Source: Talpa occidentalis (Eukaryota; Chordata; Mammalia; Eulipotyphla; Talpidae). From it: a stretch of DNA of 64,000 bases. Below, one piece after another: positions 48,801 through 57,800 of the stretch; position 1 is the first letter of the stretch; each line of letters starts with the position of its first letter. Made by a program: the position numbers and the translations under genes. The stretch covers positions 12,378,714 to 12,442,713 of the forward strand of contig NW_023600993.1 in the NCBI RefSeq assembly GCF_014898055.3. Reading direction: 5' to 3'. The notes under the pieces are model-generated. The model was not told where the DNA came from. It was given only the letters and a program-made list of their open reading frames with translations, and made no database searches.

Positions 48801-51800
48801 GAAATCACTGCTGAGGGGAGCAGTGGGCGCGGCAGGAGAGGTCTGCGCGCCACGTGGGACTCTCGCAGGTGGCTAGGGATCGAACCCGCACTGCAGAGGC
48901 TGTGGGCAGCTTCGCAGCCTGGCGCTCAACCACTGTGCCACCAGGGGAGGCCCCCATTCTTAATTTTTCACAAAGTTTTTGAGAGTTGCACCCCTAAGTC
49001 CTTTTTCCCACGAGTCCTATGGCGTTTTTTGCATGGCTTTGCATAGCGTGGTGATTTTTAGGAACAAGCATGTTACATCCTGACAGCTAATTGAACCCGA
49101 AGCATTTCTGAGTGTCAGTGGGTCCTGCATTACCTTGGATGCCGCTGCATTACTCTTCATTTTTTCTCTCAGAGTTCCCCACCACTTGCTCTCTGGAGGA
49201 TACTGCCATGGCGTTTTATCAAATTGTCCCAAAAGCTGAAAAATCACAAACTTTTTCTTTTCTTTTTGAAAATAAACTTAAATCTTAATAACACCAAAAT
49301 CTATTCTTAAAGAAGACAATACTGCTTCACTACCCAGCCTTCACTCATATTCTTTTTTTTTTTTTTAACCTCTTGATAGCAAACAACTACAGAAGATAAA
49401 ATTGGAAACATGGACGTTTGTTTGGGTCAGTGTGGACTTCCACCAGATGCCAGGGTTGGGATCCCCATAGGCAGAGTGAAGTACTATCTCCCCACCTCTC
49501 ACAGGCAGAGGCTCTTCAGTCCTCCTTAGTCTCTGATACTAGAAAGAAATCATCCCTTAAATAGATCCCTTACAGGAAAGCTGGTAGCCCCAAATAATAA
49601 GGATTCCCAGGATACCAACAAATGCTCCAGGGTTCTAATAATATGATCAGTGATTGCATCCAAATATTATATAATCATAGTAACAAGAACAACATGTTCC
49701 CACAATCAAATGAGAAAGGTGACTATATTTTCTCAGCTGTCACAATGAAATCTACAAATTATGTATAAATAATAAAAATCTGGACAAGCCATAGACAACA
49801 GCCTAAAGAATGAATATCTCTTTATGTTTTTTAGAAATACTAAATACTAAAGAAATACTAAAGAATACTTAAATTTTTTTCATGTATGTAAAGCCATTTC
49901 TCAGCTGTAAGTTCAGTTTCTCTGGAAACTTGATTATAATTTTGTCGGATAGCTGAATCCCACTTAGTATATCACTGTTTTGCTTACCTTAAATTTTCAA
50001 TCACCCTCCAAAAAAATGCTTAACTTCTGTGTATAAAAATGTTCTATATACAAGGAATTGGATTTACTGAGCTCCAAAGCTATAATTAAGAATATCTTCC
50101 CATTGCAAATTTTGTTTAAAACAGATATACAACCAAGTGAACCAAGATGAAAACATTTTCATGAAATGACTATCCCTTAAAGAGCAAGCCACATAAACTA
50201 AAACAGGCAAAAGCTCTTACCTGCTTAGTGACAGCATTTATGTCTCCCAGTAAAGTCACAGCAGGCTTCACGTTGTTCCCCAGTTCTTCTGCACAGATGT
50301 CAATCTAAGAAAGAGACAAGCCTGAACAACAAACCATGTTTACTCTTAAAAATCTTTGATTTAGGGGCTTCCCCTGGTGGCACAGCGGTTGAGTGCTGGG
50401 CTGCGAGGCTGCCCACAGTCTCTGCAGTGCCAGTTTGTTCCCCAGCCAGTGGCAAGGGTCCCACAAAAAAAACAAACAAACAAACTTTGATTTAAGGCAA
50501 TTAAGGCTGAATAAATGAACCATGTGTACATAACACACAATAAAGAAAAATTTGATATTTAAGAAGTTCGTAATAAAAGTAAAAATCCGTACAACTATGA
50601 GGATCATAGCTAATACGGAAAGCTCATCATCATCCCTCATTTTAAAATTTACTCTGCAGAATTGTGGTATTGTTCCATTATACACAGCATTTGACATGAT
50701 CAATTATAGTTTTGGATCTAATCACTAACAAGGTTCTACTTAGTTACACTGGAATTCCTATTTAGAGCAAAAATTCTCAAATTTGAGCATTTATCAAAAT
50801 CTCCTAGGAGGATAGTTAAATTGCAGATTTCAAGAGTCCACCTCAAAATTTCTGATCTCAACAGGTCTGGGATAAGGTCTGAAAATGTGTGTTTCTAACA
50901 GTACCCGGGTGGTACTGATGCTGCTCAAGTTTTGCGAACCACTCCAAGGTATGGCATAACTGCCTGTTTACCTAGAAGTTTCATTTCTGGATGGCCATGA
51001 GCAAGTGAAAATAGTTTCTATGAGGGGTATTTAGCAACCTCAGAGGGGACGCACTTTATTCTGTCAACAAGAGGGGAACCTGCCAGGTACAACCTGGACA
51101 TTGCTTGTTTGTAGTTTTAGTTTTCAGTGGCCCAGGAGGAGAGGGACTAGTAGAAGTGAAAAGTAAATAGAGAGAAGATAGCCATTATAGCGGGTCCTCA
51201 AATACGACATACAATCTGTGCAGGGTGAGCAGGTTTGGATGCTGCTGTGTAGGAGTACGGGCTTATAAAGAGGGCTGTGATGACACAAGAGCCTTCAAAG
51301 GGAGGTTATTCCACACTCTGTTTAATGACATAGGTAAAAGTAACATTGCTTAGGGATTTCCAATCAGAGGGAGTTCTAAAGTTTTAGCATTTAAAAGAAC
51401 AGCTCAGTTCCTAGTGATGCTGAATGTTTTGTTCTTTTTTTTTTTTTTTAATTTTTTTTTTTTAATGAATGTTTTGTTCTAATCTATTATCCCACTTAAA
51501 TCTCTTGTTTATATTTAAATACACTTGAACTGTAAAGAAGGGGCAAATATTCTCTTCAAACTATTTAAAACTTGATTCTGAAAGGTCTTCTAGTTAGAAG
51601 TAAAGTAACTCGTTATGTTTCATAAGCCTGAAAAGGCAGGCTGCCTTGGTACCTATACTTAAAATTTATACAATTCTACTTTTGTAGGAGGAGAGAAATG
51701 GTTCTTTACAGAAACCAATAAGACAGCAAAGCTGATAATGGCTGGGAGGGAGAACAGTAAACCACAGATAGCTCTAATCTTAAATCTCTGCTCTCTGGGT

Positions 51801-54800
51801 ACCTGGATAAACTTCACATCTGGCTGATATCTTGGAGGCAGTCCAAAATGTAAAATCCAGTTTAATCGGGCACCAAATAACACAATTACATCAGCAAATT
51901 GCAAAGCCCTATCAAAAAGAAAAGTATTATATAACACAAAAAGTCTATATTTCTATTTGAATTACTCTAAAATTAATTTCTAAAGTATTTGGGAAAGTTT
52001 AAATAATTTGGAGCTTACATCAGTGTTCAGAATCACCTATGTGAATTTTCAAACTAAAATAATTTATGAAGCTATTCTATTTAAATAGTAATCTAAGGGG
52101 CCTCCCCGGTGGCGCAGTGGTTGAGCGCTGGGTTGCGAAGCTGCCCGCAGCCTCTGCAGCGCCGGTTCGATCCCCAGCTGCTCCCCGGCCACTGGAGGAG
52201 GATCCCACATGGCGCGCAGACCTCTCCTGCCGCCCGCTGCTCCCCTCAGCAGTGTCCTTCGGTCCTTCTGCCTGCTCTGCTCCCCACTCTGGCTCTGGTG
52301 AATTCTCTCACCCTCCCGCGCTTCTGACTGTACCCAGTGCTTGTATAAATAAATAAATAAATCTTAAAAAAAAAAAAATAAAAAAAATAAATAAATAAAT
52401 AGTAATCTAAAAGATGAAATATAAAAATACTACCATATGACTATCTATGCTCTATTTCATTGATGAGGTAAAGTAATCATTAGAAAATTAATATAAGTTC
52501 ACTCTAGATGATCTGGAAAAGCATAAAGAAAAAACCAAAATCACCCAATACGTACTATCAACTTATAAAACTAATGTAAAAATCCTGATTTTTAATTTTT
52601 AAAATCCTGACATTTTCAATTTTCCTTTTTTCCTATCTGAGTATATTTTTACATAGTTGAGTTTATTTACTATAACATTGTCTTGAGCACTTACATTTAC
52701 CATAGATGTTTTATTGTTAAGTTCTTAAACATCCAATTTTTAAAGGCAACATTTTCCTGAATACACCAATTTAATCTTTTCTCAATTATTGGACATTTTC
52801 TTTGTTATTAATAGTATTGGATTGCACACCTTTATGCTTATGCTTGAATCTTAAAACAGTCTTTGTATTGATTCCAAAAGAGCAGATATTTTTAAGACAG
52901 TTGATTCATATTCTTGAATTGCTTTCAAAAAATGATAATTAAGCATATTTCTAATAGCTTGATTTTACATATTTTAACATTTCTGTCAAATTTCTAATTT
53001 TCTGTTTGCAAAGATGAGTGAGGTAAATGAAAAGACAGCAAGGCTGGCTGTATTATTATCAGTGTGGCAGTCAAAGTAATATCTACCTTAAGACCATCTT
53101 GATTCAAATGACTGTGGACAAAAAATTTAAAGTCTAAAAAGAAACAGTTGTGCTTAAAATTACATGATTCTTTCAGAACATCTAGACTCATTAAAGTCAC
53201 AAAATAATTTAAATTAGCCTATATTCTGCCAAGCTGTCGTATTTAAAATCTGGAGTGGCACGCACCTGGATCTGGCAGCACCCACGCAGTTTGGATGGTT
53301 GTCAGGGACAACACCCTTTCCCATGGGGGTGGGCAAAAACGGCAACTTACATTGCTCCACCAATTTCCTGATACTCTCCTCTGCATGGGCATAGGCAGCA
53401 CCTGCAAGAGATGCAAATGTATTGGGCGTGTCAGTTAAGCTCCAGGCATTGTGACCCTTAAAATAATTCACATGGAATTGCTTTTAGAATTTCTCAAATA
53501 ATCTCCTGCTTATATAGACCTTAAACTCAAGACAAATGTGACTATACTTTGTCCCTTAGGTATTTTAAAATGTTTAAGAAAGCAATAGCTCTGATTCCCC
53601 CTGGTAATATTCTCAAGTGTTCTGAAGGATGTCTACTCCAAAACAAAAGCTACTCACCTGCCATTCTGTGCCATGGCCCTACTGTAGTACTATTCCCAAG
53701 TCCCTAAACATAGCGCAAGCTTTACTGGGAGGCCCAGGTGGGCAGGAAAGGACTCTGACTCAATAGGGAAGTCTCCTGACTTCACACACTGCTCCTCACC
53801 ACCAGCGGACCTGGACTGCACAGTCTCCTAGTGTAGATGTGGAAATCTGAACAAGGGGCAGCAGTGTTTAAAGCTCCAAAGCTCTCTTCAGAGGCTCTAC
53901 AATTCTGTGATTACAATAGGGTTGACTCAAATGAGTCACAAATCATTTGTTCATACAGTTGTGGAAGAGGCACAGAATAACCAGATGCCCTGGGGATACT
54001 GAAATTAACCCAGAAGGGATGAATTAACTTCTAATGTCATTAGGCCACAATTTATATCTTTCAGCTATTTCATTTTATACCTTTTTCAGGACTAGAAAGA
54101 TATGACTCCATATTCAGAACTTAATATTCTCTACTGAATCCCGGTAATTGTATAAGTGTATATGCAGATTCAACATAATGCTCCCCTCTATCAAATTACC
54201 TTGGAACCCAAAATTTAAAAAAAAATCATGTATAATTTTTATAATAGAAAATATCACATTTTTCTCCTAAGTTCATGAAATGTGTCATAGGTGATACTCC
54301 CTTAAAAGGACAAACTCTCAAGGCATCTTCAAAGAAATAAATAATGCTGAATGGAGGAAGAGAACTCATTCCAATTTCAAACACTAGAGCACATGTTAAT
54401 AATGTAGACAATTTCTAGAATCAGCATTCTTTTCACAAAAGCCCAGAAAAATTTAGAGTTCCAGTCAATGTTACCTTTCCCGATGATAAGAAGAGGCCGC
54501 TTGGCATTCCTGATAACAGAAGCTGCCGTGTAGACAGCAGAGGTATCTGCCATGCTAATGGGAGGCGGCATGCAACACTCCATGTACCTGGAAACAGAGA
54601 GTCTGTTGATTAAAGGAGGCCAATAAACCCTATGTACTCACCATGTGGATACAACAACTAATGTCATTTTTCCACATTTGTGTCTCACATATACACATAA
54701 ACATGCATTTATAGGGCCTCCCTGGTGGCGCAGTGGTTGAGCGCTGGGTTGCGAAGCTGCCTGAAGCCTCTGCAGCGCCAGTTCGATCCCCGGCTGATCC

Positions 54801-57800
54801 CTGGCCACTGGAGGAGGGTCCCACATGGCGCGCAGACCTCTCCTGCCGCCCGCTGCTCCCCTCAGCAGTGTGCTTCGGTCCTTCTGCCTGCTCTGCTCCC
54901 CGCTCTGGCTCTGATGAATTCTCTCACCCTCCCGCACTACTGACTGCACCCAGTGCTTGTATAAATAAATAAATGAATGAATAAATGAATGAATAAATAA
55001 AAAAAAAGAACTACTCTCTTGAAAAAAAAAAAAACCATGCATTTATAGTCTTTCCTGAGCCATTTAAAAGTAAATTATAGGTATCAAGACTTACTGGCAT
55101 GCCCTGCAGCCCTAAAAGATAGACTTTCTCCTGTATAACAATATCTTTATTACATCTAGTAAATTTGTAATTATTTCTGAGTAGCATCTAATAGTTAAAT
55201 AAGTAATTCACTGACAGGAAATTTGAAATAATGGCTTTGCACAATAGTAGTAGTAATGGGCAATAATTAAAAACATACTAAAAGTTAATATTTAATATAT
55301 TTATTATGTGCCATTTATTCTCATTTAATTTTCTAAACAATGAGCTTAGGTATTACCATTACCTCCATTTTACCATTGGAGAAGGAAAAACTCAGAAAGT
55401 ATCTTATCTAGAGTTCCCAGATGGTCCAAGTCAGAAATGGGCTGAACTAGGTCATTCTGTCTCCAAAGTCCATGTTTTTATCTATGTCACTCTATTACTA
55501 CTCACTGGGTAAAACAACATTTTAGTATCATGATATAAAATAAATATAAAATTGCCATAGTTATTTCTGTATATCAAGTCCTGAGTGCTTTATTTCATTT
55601 AATTTATAAGCATTGCATTGTACAAAACTGAGACATATAATACAAAAAAGGGACAGGTAAATAAGATTTACAAAAAATTTTAAAAAGGTTTACAGTGTTA
55701 TTATACCTGTTGCTCCTCAATAATATGATTTTGATTAACACGTTCAAGTATCATGCAGGATAGGCATTCATTTTATCTGATTTTCCCAAGTAGAAACCAC
55801 TCCATGGTATACCAAGTATATAAAAATATCCACTATCTCTCTGCAGTTACCAGAGGCCCACTTGGTCCACAACTGCAGGAATGTTCAAAGCAGCCCCAAA
55901 AGTAACATATTAACCCAAGTACCTTTCCATACCAAGGGTGCCTTAGATACAGGTGAAAATTTCCTGTACTTGTTCACTCAGTGCTTATTTAAGCAGTAAC
56001 AGAAGTTGGCAAATAAGTAACATTTGTGTTGAATATTTTTAAATCAGAGAGCAATTAAAATCTCTTATGCTGAGTCCTAATAATTATTCATCAGTCACCT
56101 CATCTCTTGGTATATACTCTGGGGACTCTAAATAACCCACCCAAACATTAATGGGGATATATTATTATGGTGACTAGAAGAATAATTTCAAATAAGGTAT
56201 TCAGGAAGCTCCAAGTATCTGACTTAGTAATGAAACCAAAATAATTACTAAATAGTACCATTTTAATTAAGAGAATGAGCCCTTTGACTGGGATTCAGCT
56301 TAAAGACTGAATCATGAAAGGTTAAGACAAATGAAGATTAACTTAGAAATAGCTGAACAAATTCTAAAACTTTTAAAAAGTTAAGCATTATGACAATACA
56401 ATTAAGAAAGAACTCCAGTGTAACCATTACTCACTTGACAGAATTCACATTCACCTTGAGGTTCACAAAATCTGCAGGTATGTCAATATAGCAAGCACCT
56501 GGACGACCGTAAATACTGCTTCTCACTGCCTATGTTTACAACAAATAGGAAAAAATATTTTTTAAATTTTCAATCCTTAGTATATTATTTCACTCAAAGA
56601 TAATTTAAAATTATGAAATGAATATTATTTTAATTTTTCTGGACATTCTTGGATGAAGAAATACTTTTATTAAAACCAAAATATCCTGTACTGATTCTAA
56701 ATATTTTAGAAGATATTTTTGTTTAAAAGAGAAAAAAAAATTTAAGGCACTGAGGCCTTTAAAATTCATGTTCTATCAAGCTTCAGTATAGAAATTAGCT
56801 ACTAGGTTCTGCCCGACTAGTATTTACTCTGTAATTTGTACTTTCACCTGCTTCCTAATCCTAATTTGGCAAAGTTTTCAGAAATAGTGATGTTGTAACA
56901 CTTGTCAAATGTTTCTTTACAACTGGTTTTGAAACAGCTCAAATGTAGCTTCACATATAAATGTTGGTTAACTAAAACTAATTTATAAAATGCTGTTAAA
57001 TCAATTAAGAGATGGTTTTATATGCATCGATATTTTCAGAAATTCAGGAATGATTTTTTGCAAAAACATAAACAAGATTTCATTAGTCTTACTTTCATGT
57101 AATTAAAAAATAATTTTAAAAACTAGAGGAGAAACTTTTTTCCAAAACTATTTTATCTTTCTATAATTAAATACAATGGCAGTGAACATGAAAATATAGT
57201 TCTTTGACAAACGATAACATTTTTAGTTACCTGGGTATATTACTAATTGCTGTTCATTCTATTGAGAATAAAAATAAAACAGCTGACTTGGAGGGCATAT
57301 AATTAAATACTGTACCTTTTCAATAACAAAGGGAATAGCTTGTATACTGCTTGGCCGGGCAGAGAACTTGCTATATAATCTACAAGCTTCAACCTATATG
57401 CAAAAAGAAAATCACTTAAAATTCTGCTTACAGATCATATTATTCTTTTGAAGGAAAGTCATTTACTTTCTATTATGTTCAGAGGCAAGATGGAGAAAAC
57501 ACATTTCCTGAACTGTTTCTTAAAAGTCTAAGCAAAGTACAATCAAAACTATTTGCCTTAGTGAGATTCAGGAAGCAAATCAAAACAAGACATCATTTTC
57601 ATTTCTCAGACTGGCAATAATGAACAAGTTTCATAATACCCAGAATCTATCACAGCACAGAAAAACAGGCCCTCTCATAAACTGCTGGTGAGAGCAGGGA
57701 AGCTGACAATATTCACTAAAAGTTAAAATTCTTCTAAGATAAAAACAAACTTGTCCAAAGTTTACTAATTGTCCCTTTTAAGTGGGACTTTTCCCTCTCA

